Assembly: GCA_946479055.1 (NCBI GenBank)
Contig: CAMLEX010000308.1
Location: forward strand, 1-6,332
Direction: 5' to 3'
Origin: an uncultured Bacteroidota bacterium
GTDB taxonomy: Bacteria > Bacteroidota > Bacteroidia > Chitinophagales > Chitinophagaceae
Length of the DNA: 6,332 nt
The notes below the pieces were generated by a model. The model searched no databases and had not been told where the DNA came from. It saw only the letters and a program-made list of their open reading frames with translations. Shown here piece after piece: positions 1 to 5,625 of the stretch. Position 1 is the first letter of the stretch, and the number at the start of each line of letters is the position of its first letter. The position numbers and the translations under genes are program-made.

Positions 1-861
1 GGAGCCAAACAATTTTCAGATTTTCTTGCCCGCATTAATATCCCCACCAAAGTAGATGCTTTTCCATCTATCGCATTAGGAGCATGCGACCTTTCATTGT
101 TTGAAATGCTTTGGGGCTATTCCATTTTTGCAGGCCGTGGTTTTTCAACCAAACCATATTTCATCAGCCGTATTGAAGACAGGAATGGTAATGTGATCAA
201 ACGGTTTGATTATAGTGTAAACCGTAAAGAAGCGATCAGCGAAATAACCGCCTACAGAATGGCCCGCATGATGCAGGGAACAGTGGATGTAGGGACCGCG
301 AGCGGATTGCGAGCAAGATTAGGCGCAACGGAAATGGCTGGCAAAACCGGAACGACCAATGACAATGCTGATGCCTGGTATATGGGTTATACTCCCCAGC
401 TATTGGGTGGTGTTTGGATAGGTTGTGACGATCGATTTATCCGCAATGAAAGTAGTGGCGGTTACGGTGGTGCAGCCGCACGGCCTATCTGGGAAGCATT
501 CTTTAAAAAAGTATACGCTGATAAAACATTAGGCATTGAAAGGAGCGCCAAATTTGTTCAGCCCGCCGATTATGATAACCAGATCAACAGTGCTGATTTT
601 ATACCCACTGAAACAGATCCGAATCCCGAAGCGGAAGGTGAAAACCAGGGAGTGGGAACAGCAGATGATTATAATTATATAGGCCCTGAATCAAAACCTG
701 TAGTAGAAGATGATGCAAAGCCATCCAAAAAAGATTCTTTGGACAATCGATCATCTGACAAAAAAAAAGTAGATAATAGTAAGCCGATAGGCGCCCCGAC
801 AGAAGAGCCAAAAAAGAAAAAAGGATTTTTGAAAAAGATATTTGGAAAGAAGGAAGAATGA
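1..861 (+). CDS. mrcA: Class A penicillin-binding protein 1A, C-terminal transpeptidase part (5' partial)
   Basis: The frame is open from base 1 with no start, so this is the last 286 residues of a longer protein; the first ATG at 97 is internal. Class A PBPs are membrane-anchored periplasmic enzymes that polymerise glycan strands and cross-link peptidoglycan; only the transpeptidase end is seen here. Fragment residues 20-36 (AFPSIALGACDLSLFEM) match the conserved segment of the PBP1A transpeptidase domain, and the third penicillin-binding motif KTGTT lies at residues 115-119 (bases 343-357), followed by the typical DAWYMGYTPQLLGGVWIG strand. The SxxK and SxN motifs and the glycosyltransferase domain would lie upstream of the window. 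After the domain comes a low-complexity acidic tail ending in a lysine-rich stretch (KKKKGFLKKIFGKKEE), common in Bacteroidota PBP1A proteins. The gene closes with TGA and a strong terminator 15 bases later, so it ends its transcription unit. The family call is secure; the 1A subtype is likely. Confidence 0.93.
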   Translation, partial: GAKQFSDFLARINIPTKVDAFPSIALGACDLSLFEMLWGYSIFAGRGFSTKPYFISRIEDRNGNVIKRFDYSVNRKEAISEITAYRMARMMQGTVDVGTASGLRARLGATEMAGKTGTTNDNADAWYMGYTPQLLGGVWIGCDDRFIRNESSGGYGGAAARPIWEAFFKKVYADKTLGIERSAKFVQPADYDNQINSADFIPTETDPNPEAEGENQGVGTADDYNYIGPESKPVVEDDAKPSKKDSLDNRSSDKKKVDNSKPIGAPTEEPKKKKGFLKKIFGKKEE

Positions 862-876
862 TCCTTTGTAAAAAAC

Positions 877-904
877 GGCTCCTTTCAAAGGGGCCATTTT
901 TTTT
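877..904 (+). terminator. Rho-independent terminator of the PBP1A gene
   Basis: A G+C-rich hairpin, with GGCTCCTTT (877-885) pairing to AAAGGGGCC (887-895) including one T-G wobble, is followed by A and eight T (897-904). It begins 15 bases after the PBP1A stop. The base of the stem is also preceded by an A run, so it could work in both directions, but no minus-strand gene ends here. Confidence 0.88.
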
Positions 905-976
905 ATCATTTATAAGGCACAAACTTTTGGACAAAAATAACCGCCCCGCTGTTACCTGAGGGAGATGAAGCAAAAA

Positions 977-1007
977 TTTATTTTATCTTCATAGTAGCCT
1001 AAATTTG
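977..1007 (+). promoter_or_regulatory. Possible Bacteroidota-type promoter of the antitoxin gene
   Basis: TAAATTTG at 1000-1007 is a perfect match to the Bacteroidota -7 consensus TAnnTTTG. TTTA at 977-980, 19 bases upstream, is one mismatch from the -33 element TTTG. Transcription would start within a few bases of the antitoxin ATG at 1014, giving a very short or absent leader. This is pattern matching in A+T-rich DNA, so confidence is moderate. Confidence 0.4.
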
Positions 1008-1013
1008 ATTACC

Positions 1014-1316
1014 ATGAACACTCTGCAATATATCACCAATAAAAAAGGAAAAAAGCTTTCTGTTGTACTGTCCATGAAGGATTATAAAAAAATCATGGAA
1101 GACCTTGAAGAACTGGAAGATATCCGCCTCTATGATGAAGCTATGGCAAGCAAAGAACTATCCCTGCCAGTTGACAAAGCTTTTAAACTGATTGAAGCTA
1201 AACGAAAAAAAAGTAAATGGCTTACCAGCTCACCATTAGGCCAAAAGCCGTTAAAGCACTGGAAAAAATTAATGACCCCGATTACTCCGCTATTAAAGCC
1301 GCCATTTATAATTTAG
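1014..1316 (+). CDS. RelB/Phd-like antitoxin with readthrough C-terminus (stop lost at an A8 tract)
   Basis: The protein starts MNTLQYITNKKGKKLSVVLSM and continues with an acidic helical segment (LEELEDIRLYDEAMASKE), which is the usual build of small antitoxins paired with RelE/ParE toxins: an N-terminal DNA-binding/dimerisation part and a toxin-wrapping tail. I chose ATG 1014 over the in-frame TTG at 1005 because the TTG lies inside a probable promoter box. About 67 residues look native, ending at KRKK. After that the frame runs through the A8 tract (1205-1212) into the toxin gene and adds some 34 residues of non-homologous sequence (to FII). One more A, or a -1 frameshift on the tract, would instead give KRKKK and the TAA at 1214-1216, directly before the toxin ATG at 1217. 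The gene therefore seems frameshifted, phase-variable or affected by a sequencing error. Antitoxin identity is inferred from length, charge and the adjacent toxin-like gene. Confidence 0.68.
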   Translation: MNTLQYITNKKGKKLSVVLSMKDYKKIMEDLEELEDIRLYDEAMASKELSLPVDKAFKLIEAKRKKSKWLTSSPLGQKPLKHWKKLMTPITPLLKPPFII

Positions 1317-1323
1317 CCAATAA

Positions 1324-1352
1324 CCCCAGGCCTCGTTGTGGGGCTTATTTTT
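1324..1352 (+). terminator. Possible terminator at the toxin break point
   Basis: CCCC (1324-1327) and GGGG (1340-1343) can pair around a 12-base loop and are followed by a T-rich run (TTATTTTT, 1345-1352). It sits exactly where toxin homology stops, so it may be the 3' end of some other gene joined here by deletion. The stem is short and the T run is broken, so the call is weak. Confidence 0.3.
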
Positions 1353-1353
1353 A

Positions 1354-1388
1354 CAGCCTTATTGAGGCTGCTGGTGAGATGCAATCTC
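1354..1388. repeat. Two small adjacent inverted repeats after the toxin break
   Basis: CAGCCT (1354-1359) is mirrored by AGGCTG (1365-1370) over a 5-base loop, and GAGAT (1376-1380) by ATCTC (1384-1388) over 3 bases. Both are perfect but short, and lie just beyond the point where RelE/ParE homology ends. They could be part of whatever sequence replaced the toxin's 3' half; no function is claimed. Confidence 0.35.
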
Positions 1389-1588
1389 AGCACAACCAAT
1401 CAACTTTTTTTTATTTTTTCCACTACTCGATGCAATACAAACAAATGACAACGGAGAGGTCAACCGGCCTCCTTTTCTATATCAACTGAATACTTTTACC
1501 GGACAGTAATAGTTGTAAACTAAGCATAGCATCCTATAATTTTATTATTCTTTACAGTTTGGAAGAACAAGACTACGGACAACTGTGT

Positions 1589-1984
1589 TCATTTGCCTAT
1601 TTGATACCCAATAATAGACTGAACATTCAACCATTTTGATCTTATAACAAAAACAATTCTTCCATTAATACTGATTGAGACTTTTTTATAATCTCCTACT
1701 AAATCTATTTCTAATTTACCCGATAAATTGCTCCCACCTAATTCAAAAAAAAGAATTTCTGAGTTAACTAAAATTAACTCGATCTGAACGGCGTTTACGT
1801 TTCTTTCAATCCACTTCTCAGGTTGTATTTTAGGTAATTCCCAAATATCAAATTTCAAATAACACTGAATATCCTCGCCATTAACAATTTTTAATTCTTG
1901 CAAATAAACATTTTGCAATGGTGGAATTTCATCTCTATATATTGCTCGTACTATTTCTGGATTTTCCGTAAAAGAAGGCCACAT
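1589..1984 (-). CDS. Imm50-like immunity protein (orphan)
   Basis: This 131-residue protein has no signal peptide or membrane segment, so it should be cytoplasmic. Its pattern (PSF and PPL near the start, then a strand pair LQELKIVNGEDIQCYLKFDI, then the PEKW segment at residues 55-58, N-V-IEL, LFFELGG and a final hydrophobic V-SII-Y strand) resembles the Imm50 family of beta-rich immunity proteins, which sit beside polymorphic toxins and neutralise them. The match is from memory of the family pattern, not from a search. I chose ATG 1984; the frame is open to an ATG at 2065, but that extension overlaps a possible toxin tail in another frame and reads as low-quality sequence. No complete toxin gene lies upstream on this strand, so the gene is an orphan. 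The DNA looks A+T-richer than that of neighbouring core genes, which fits transfer. Confidence 0.62.
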   Translation of the reverse strand: MWPSFTENPEIVRAIYRDEIPPLQNVYLQELKIVNGEDIQCYLKFDIWELPKIQPEKWIERNVNAVQIELILVNSEILFFELGGSNLSGKLEIDLVGDYKKVSISINGRIVFVIRSKWLNVQSIIGYQIGK

Positions 1985-1998
1985 GTAATTTTTATTAT

Positions 1999-2096
1999 TT
2001 AAATGAATAATGTTTTTTGTGCCTGGAACTGTTCCTGTTCGTGTATTTTCTGGGGGTCGAACCATTCAAGTGTTTGCCTGGATTATGTTTTACGCC
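1999..2096 (-). pseudogene. Possible frameshifted C-terminal tip of a polymorphic toxin
   Basis: On the minus strand, 14 bases before the Imm50-like ATG, a frame ends with TAA (2001-1999) and reads LEWFDPQKIHEQEQFQAQ before KTLFI. Joined by a single-base shift near 2068-2072 to the frame above it, the sequence becomes GVKHNPGKH-LEWFDPQK. The short gap to the immunity gene is the usual toxin-immunity spacing. Both frames hit stops soon upstream (one at 2085-2083), so at most about 30 residues survive. This is an inference from position and residue style; it could also be chance open frame. Confidence 0.28.
2025..2035. repeat. Short palindrome GGAAC-T-GTTCC
   Basis: A perfect 5-bp inverted repeat around one base. 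It lies inside the possible toxin tip, upstream of the immunity gene. It has operator-like symmetry, but there is no supporting second copy or known regulator, so it may be fortuitous. Confidence 0.25.
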
Positions 2097-2142
2097 GCTG
2101 TTGGTGTTGTGCATGGCTTTGTGCGTTAGCCTCACCAACGGC
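2094..2142. repeat. Bulged inverted repeat with a 26-base loop
   Basis: GCCG-CTG-TTGGTG (2094-2106) pairs with CACCAACGGC (2133-2142), leaving CTG as a 3-base bulge. The loop holds two copies of TTGTGC 12 bases apart (2107-2112 and 2119-2124). The element lies between the orphan immunity region and the 3' end of the methyltransferase gene, so it marks one border of the accessory strip. No T run follows either arm, which argues against a terminator. A recombination site or a non-coding element is possible but unproven. Confidence 0.6.
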
Positions 2143-2222
2143 CGAATTTAGTTCATTCCTGTAATGAGAAAATAACAAAAGGTTCTTTTTTAATTGCCAT
2201 TTGTTTATTGTCAGTTGCACTC

Positions 2223-2843
2223 CTACTCCTTCATCCAATATTTTAAAAGATCATCAACATCGCTGCCTCCTTCCAGGTAACCCGGGGGAAGTATATTATC
2301 CATGCCATGAAAAATGGCGACTCTTGTTCCGGAAGGTTTTTTCTCTAGTTGCCTGTACAAATAACGATTGTATTGATTGTATAATTCTACTGAATAAGCT
2401 ACACGATCATCTATCTTTTCAGTATGAGCAAGATTTTCATAGAACGAATTGTAGAAATAAAAATGATTGTACTGTTTAAAATCCACCTGGGTAATATTTC
2501 CATGCATAAAAGAAACATTCGTTAACCCTGTTGTCTTTTTTGCGGATTCTGCATATTCTACAAGATCTTTCCGCTGTTCAATACCAAAAAAAGCTACCTG
2601 CGGTTTATAATAAGCAGCGGCCAGGCAAAACTTCCCGATACCGCTGCCGATATCCAGTATTCTTGCACCGTTTTCTACAGCAAGGAAATTAGCGGCTTTT
2701 TGAGCGACAATTAACGGCGTCCAATGATTTCTTGCCATTGAATGAAAAGAAGCAGGATATAAAAGATGAAACTGGCTTTCGGAACTAAACCATTTGTCAA
2801 TATCCCGTGAGGAGGAACTATCTGCAGATTTCGTGGAATTCAT
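2223..2843 (-). CDS. Class I SAM-dependent methyltransferase
   Basis: This 206-residue cytoplasmic protein has a Rossmann-type methyltransferase core. Motif I is ILDIGSGIGKF (residues 62-72), the SAM-binding glycine loop. The acidic residue that binds the ribose hydroxyls is probably E89 in FFGIEQRKDLVEYA. NVSFMHGNITQVD (109-121) corresponds to the strand and acidic turn that contact adenine, and YNHFYFYNSFYENL (125-138) occupies the motif IV position. The N-terminal HWTPLIVAQKAANFL helix is typical of small stand-alone methyltransferases of this type in Bacteroidota. The substrate cannot be told; nothing beyond the core is present to specify RNA, protein or small molecule. The start at 2843 leaves a short N-terminal Ser-rich leader; an alternative start at Met36 would cut into the probable lead helix. 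The gene is divergent from the universal stress gene, with 136 bases between them, and stands alone on its strand. Confidence 0.87.
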   Translation of the reverse strand: MNSTKSADSSSSRDIDKWFSSESQFHLLYPASFHSMARNHWTPLIVAQKAANFLAVENGARILDIGSGIGKFCLAAAYYKPQVAFFGIEQRKDLVEYAESAKKTTGLTNVSFMHGNITQVDFKQYNHFYFYNSFYENLAHTEKIDDRVAYSVELYNQYNRYLYRQLEKKPSGTRVAIFHGMDNILPPGYLEGGSDVDDLLKYWMKE

Positions 2844-2847
2844 ATTG

Positions 2848-2855
2848 CAAAAATA
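2848..2855 (-). promoter_or_regulatory. Possible -7 box before the methyltransferase gene
   Basis: Read on the minus strand, TATTTTTG matches TAnnTTTG and ends 4 bases before the ATG. No convincing TTTG lies 17-23 bases further upstream, so support is weak. If used, the mRNA would be nearly leaderless. Confidence 0.25.
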
Positions 2856-2979
2856 TCCACTAATTTCTAATCTTCTCTGCTGGTCTCAACAAGGCCCTGG
2901 TGATTAGGTAAGTAAATTTTTCATTTTTATATTCTTTGTTTACTTTCAGTTAGTTTTTCTTTCAAAAATCAAACCTAAC

Positions 2980-3765
2980 ATGAGAGACATTATAATTCCT
3001 GTAGATTTCTCAGAGACTTCTTTAAATGCCGCCCGTTATGCTGCAGCTATGCTGAGTGGCAAACCGAATACCCGCGTTATTCTATACACTATGTTCAAAG
3101 CTGAAGAAGAAGCAGCAACATCCGAACAGTATCTTCAAAGCCTAAAAGCTGAACTGGAACAAAAAGGGGTTTCAACAATTGAAACTGTAAAAGAACTGGG
3201 CAGCGACCTGATTGATAACCTGGCCAGGTTGGCCCATCAGAAAACGGCCGAACTGATCATCATGGGGATAACCGAAAAAGAAGAATGGCGGCAGCTTTTT
3301 TTCAGCAGCAATACGGTAAAAATGGCTGAACAAAATGTTTGCCCTGTTATGATCATTCCACAGCATGCAAAATATAGTGGCATTACCAATGTAAGCCTGG
3401 CATCCGATTTTAAAGAAGTAGATGCAGGCACTCCTGTGCTGGCTATAAAAACAGTATTGGAAATTTTCAACGCCAATCTGCATATTGTCAATATAGATAA
3501 CGAACATTATGTATCACTGACAGACGAATATCTTGTTGAAAGAGCTAAAATGCAGAAAATGTTCGCCGAATTCAATCCGGAATTTTATTTTATCGGCATC
3601 AATGATTTTTATGAGGGTATTGAGCAATTTTCCAAAGATAAAAGTATTGACCTGCTCATTATCATCCCCAAAAATCATACGTTTATGAATAGCCTTTTCA
3701 CCAGCAGCCATACAAAAAAATTAGCATTCAATACGTCTGTTCCTTTACTGGCGGTACATCAGTAG
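2980..3765 (+). CDS. Universal stress protein, tandem UspA domains
   Basis: This 261-residue soluble protein has two Usp domains. Domain 1 (about 1-127) begins MRDIIIPVDFSETSLNAARYA, where D9 matches the conserved acidic residue of the nucleotide pocket, and ends with ELIIMG...NTVKMAEQNVCPVMIIP. Domain 2 (about 135-260) begins ITNVSLASDF and ends HTKKLAFNTSVPLLAVH. UspA proteins help cells through starvation, oxidative and other stress; some bind ATP. The ATP-type signature G-x2-G-x9-G(S/T) is degraded in both domains (MGITEKEEW...SSNT and IIPKNHTFM...SSHT), so this one may not bind ATP in the usual way, as is common for two-domain Usp proteins of Bacteroidota. The ATG at 2980 is the only sensible start, as conserved residues begin at residue 3. 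It is transcribed away from the methyltransferase gene and is followed by an inverted repeat, so it is probably a single-gene unit. Confidence 0.92.
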   Translation: MRDIIIPVDFSETSLNAARYAAAMLSGKPNTRVILYTMFKAEEEAATSEQYLQSLKAELEQKGVSTIETVKELGSDLIDNLARLAHQKTAELIIMGITEKEEWRQLFFSSNTVKMAEQNVCPVMIIPQHAKYSGITNVSLASDFKEVDAGTPVLAIKTVLEIFNANLHIVNIDNEHYVSLTDEYLVERAKMQKMFAEFNPEFYFIGINDFYEGIEQFSKDKSIDLLIIIPKNHTFMNSLFTSSHTKKLAFNTSVPLLAVHQ

Positions 3766-3851
3766 CGCTGATAGATAAGAGATGACAGTTGACAGAATAC
3801 AAGAGTTGCTGATTATTTCCTGTCAACAGTCCTCTGTAAGCTATCAACTAC
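3762..3851. repeat. Long imperfect inverted repeat with 7-bp units, overlapping the usp stop
   Basis: The core arms GACAGTTGACAG (3784-3795) and CTGTCAACAGTC (3820-3831) match at 11 of 12 positions around a 24-base spacer. Pairing can extend outward with small gaps (GATAG at 3770-3774 with CTATC at 3841-3845, GTAG at 3762-3765 with CTAC at 3848-3851). The left arm holds a 7-bp tandem, TGACAGT-TGACAGA. There is no T run, so it is not a standard intrinsic terminator, but the hairpin could protect the 3' end of the usp mRNA. It looks like a dispersed intergenic repeat. Confidence 0.65.
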
Positions 3852-3901
3852 ACTCTTGCTCTAGTCTCCTTATTGCCCTAACTTTGTTTTACGATTGCAG
3901 G

Positions 3902-3933
3902 TTTTATGCGTTCTATTATTTCTCCGCATAAAA
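3902..3933. repeat. Perfect 9-bp inverted repeat upstream of the arginine deiminase gene
   Basis: TTTTATGCG (3902-3910) and CGCATAAAA (3925-3933) are exact mirror images around a 14-base loop. They lie about 115 bases before the deiminase start. An A run, not a T run, follows the right arm, so it is not a forward terminator. It could be a regulator binding site or a leader hairpin. The rest of the 284-base gap (3766-4049) holds the usp-side repeat and no credible reading frame. Confidence 0.5.
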
Positions 3934-4049
3934 AAATTTGCCGGTTTACTCCAGCTTATTTTTATATCCCTTACTGATATATCTGCCCGTACAATCTTTT
4001 CAGAAGCATCGTAATACTTTTGATCCTATTTATAAATTATAATTTCGAC

Positions 4050-5495
4050 ATGGCTAAGACAAGCAATAAAATATCGGTCACTTCAGAAGTAGGCACTCTC
4101 CGAAGATTATTGGTCCATAGTCCCGACAGTGGATTAGGAAAAGTTGTTCCCTCTAAAGCCCAGGATTGGCTGTTTGAAGATATTGTACACCTGGAAACAA
4201 TCCGCCGGAAAGAATATGATTATTACACCAAACTCCTACTCTATTTCCTTGACCCTGAAAAAATAAAGGGCAGGCTTGCGGAATTAGATGATAGTAAAAA
4301 TAAATTCAATTTTTACAAACCCGATCATGAAGAATTTTTCAAATCAGACAAGGTAGTGGAGTTGCAATGGCTGCTGGGGCAAATACTGGAAGACCGGGAG
4401 ATAAAATTAAAACTGGTAGCTTCCGTCTGTGCTATAGAAAACTGTTCGTACGAATTGCAGGATGAACTGGCTGCTTTGGATGGGAAAGAACTTGCCAAGG
4501 TTTTTATCAGTGGTACTAAAAATGATAAAGAAATGCTTTTCCCACCCATACCGAATTTTATTTTTACCCGTGATATTGGCATTGTCATCAATGATCATAT
4601 ACTGCTTAACAAACCTGCAAAAAAAGCGAGAACAAGAGAAGCCTTACTGGTAAAATATATATTCTATTGTCATCCTCTTTTCGCGGATTATAGAAAAAAT
4701 ATTATTGAGTTACCTGACACATCGCACCATTTTCTTTTGCCCCGTGATGGCGATGATAAAAAAGTGACATTGGAAGGCGGTGATATAATGGTTGTCACCA
4801 AAGATCATTTATTGGTTGGCATAAGTGAGCGAACAACAATGGAAGCCGCTTATCAATGCATCAATATTTTATTTGAAAAAAATATTGTTAAGAAGATCAC
4901 TATTATCAAGATTCCAAAAAAAAGAGATTACATGCACATTGATACGGTTTTTACCCAAATCAAAAGAAATGTATGGGTATTACTGGGCGCCTTTTCCAAA
5001 AAAGCAATAAAAATGGAAGACGCTGATCCCATACAACGTGTGCTGGAAGGATCTAAAAAAGAAGATAAGATAAAGATCATACAGTTCAGAAAAAAAGATC
5101 CGTCGCAACCTGAATATTTTGACAACCTGGAAGAACTTTTGTTTGATATAAGTAAGAATGATTTGAAATGCGAGGATAAAGTAAAGTTTATCTATTCGGG
5201 CAATAATGAATTTCCTTATGACAGTCGTGAACAATGGACCGACTCCTGCAACCTGCTGGCGTTGAAAGAAGGCGTAGTATTAGGCTACGACAGAAATGAC
5301 AAAACATTAGAAGCTTTCAAAAATGCAGGTTTTACTATCGTTCATGCGCATGAACTGGTGCAACAACTTGAAAAAGACGAAATAAAAATCAAGGATATTG
5401 AAGATACATTGATCACTATGCCGTCAGCAGAGCTATCACGGGCCAGAGGTGGATTTCATTGTATGAGCATGCCACTGTTGAGAGATGAGATCTGA
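4050..5495 (+). CDS. Arginine deiminase family enzyme (ArcA-like, long form)
   Basis: Arginine deiminase hydrolyses L-arginine to citrulline and ammonia in the cytoplasm. The 481-residue protein carries the full pentein-fold catalytic set: the N-terminal SEVGTLRRLLVHSP strand (12-25), PNFIFTRD with D175, LEGGD with E242, GISERT (257-262), MHIDT with H296 and D298, REQWTDSCNLLAL (393-405), and the nucleophile C471 in the C-terminal GGFHCMSMPLLRDEI. His-Cys-Met at the nucleophile is also the form I recall for classical bacterial deiminases. It is longer than typical ArcA (about 410 residues); the extra length includes a lysine- and acid-rich stretch at about 322-375. ATG 4050 is preferred over the in-frame ATG 4020, since the latter adds only MILFINYNFD with no homology. 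The next gene on the same strand, 130 bases on, is ctlX, which uses the product citrulline. Function as a true deiminase is very likely; another guanidino substrate is not excluded. Confidence 0.9.
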   Translation: MAKTSNKISVTSEVGTLRRLLVHSPDSGLGKVVPSKAQDWLFEDIVHLETIRRKEYDYYTKLLLYFLDPEKIKGRLAELDDSKNKFNFYKPDHEEFFKSDKVVELQWLLGQILEDREIKLKLVASVCAIENCSYELQDELAALDGKELAKVFISGTKNDKEMLFPPIPNFIFTRDIGIVINDHILLNKPAKKARTREALLVKYIFYCHPLFADYRKNIIELPDTSHHFLLPRDGDDKKVTLEGGDIMVVTKDHLLVGISERTTMEAAYQCINILFEKNIVKKITIIKIPKKRDYMHIDTVFTQIKRNVWVLLGAFSKKAIKMEDADPIQRVLEGSKKEDKIKIIQFRKKDPSQPEYFDNLEELLFDISKNDLKCEDKVKFIYSGNNEFPYDSREQWTDSCNLLALKEGVVLGYDRNDKTLEAFKNAGFTIVHAHELVQQLEKDEIKIKDIEDTLITMPSAELSRARGGFHCMSMPLLRDEI

Positions 5496-5508
5496 GAGAG
5501 AAGAAGTT

Positions 5509-5598
5509 GGAGGTCGGAAGTCGGAGGTCCGAAAGAAATCTTTCTATTTCCAGACTTACCCCTGACTCCGGACTTTCTGACTTTCCGTCCCGAACCTC
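5509..5598. repeat. Intergenic element of about 7-bp units in inverted arms
   Basis: The left arm is three tandem units, GGAGGTC, GGAAGTC, GGAGGTC (5509-5529), followed by a looser CGAAAGA. The right arm carries the reverse motif in units of about 7-8 bases: GACTCCG, GACTTTCT, GACTTTCC and GAACCTC (5564-5598). In the middle GAAAGA (5531-5536) and TCTTTC (5539-5544) form a perfect small hairpin. It starts 13 bases after the deiminase stop and ends 27 bases before ctlX. Such arrays are typical of dispersed intergenic repeats of Bacteroidota. It may separate the expression of the two genes or stabilise the upstream mRNA. Confidence 0.7.
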
Positions 5599-5625
5599 TT
5601 ATTTCTAATTTCATATTCATAAGTG

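Larger units (their letters stand above)
1217..1489 (+). pseudogene. Truncated RelE/ParE-type toxin
   Basis: The first 40 residues (MAYQLTIRPKAVKALEKIND, then DYSAIKAAIYNLANNPRPR) fit the N-terminal strand, helical hairpin and NPRP turn of RelE/ParE-superfamily toxins, which cleave mRNA on the ribosome or poison gyrase. The family then expects a GxKKLxG...YRIRxGdYRVIY sheet that carries the active residues. Here, from base 1337 on, the frame instead reads an unrelated stretch rich in Phe, Tyr and Ser for 50 residues to the stop at 1489. The other two forward frames do not restore the missing sheet, so this is a deletion or replacement, not a simple frameshift. The toxin should be inactive. 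Its ATG follows directly on the antitoxin's would-be TAA, the normal coupled arrangement of such operons. Functional remnant: about 1217-1336. Confidence 0.7.

Noticed and set aside
599..973. Minus-strand reading frame of 124 codons
   Set aside because: It lies across the low-complexity PBP1A tail and its terminator, and is an antisense shadow of an A-rich coding region.
1985..2065. Longer start (ATG 2065) for the Imm50-like gene
   Set aside because: The added 27 residues look unlike the family and overlap a possible toxin tail in another frame; ATG 1984 leaves a normal short gap.
2050..2070. A stretch like a tRNA T-loop (GGTTCGACCCC on the minus strand)
   Set aside because: The flanking bases do not form the 5-bp T stem, and no acceptor, D or anticodon arms are present around it.
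2094..2142. Integron attC site
   Set aside because: The hairpin is attC-like in outline, but neither GTTRRRY nor RYYYAAC core sites are in the right places and no integrase is seen.
2168..2191. Terminator for the methyltransferase gene (AAAAG/CTTTT hairpin on the minus strand)
   Set aside because: The stem is only five weak pairs with no clear T run, so it cannot be told from chance in A+T-rich DNA.
2201..2479. Plus-strand reading frame of 92 codons
   Set aside because: It is antisense to the methyltransferase gene, is cysteine-rich with no family features, and has no start signal.
4019..4047. Promoter TTTG-N17-TAATTTCG before the arginine deiminase gene
   Set aside because: The -7 box has one mismatch and ends 2 bases before the ATG, so transcription would start at or after the start codon.
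4020..4049. Upstream ATG 4020 for the arginine deiminase
   Set aside because: It adds ten hydrophobic residues with no match to the family, and the conserved protein begins well with ATG 4050.
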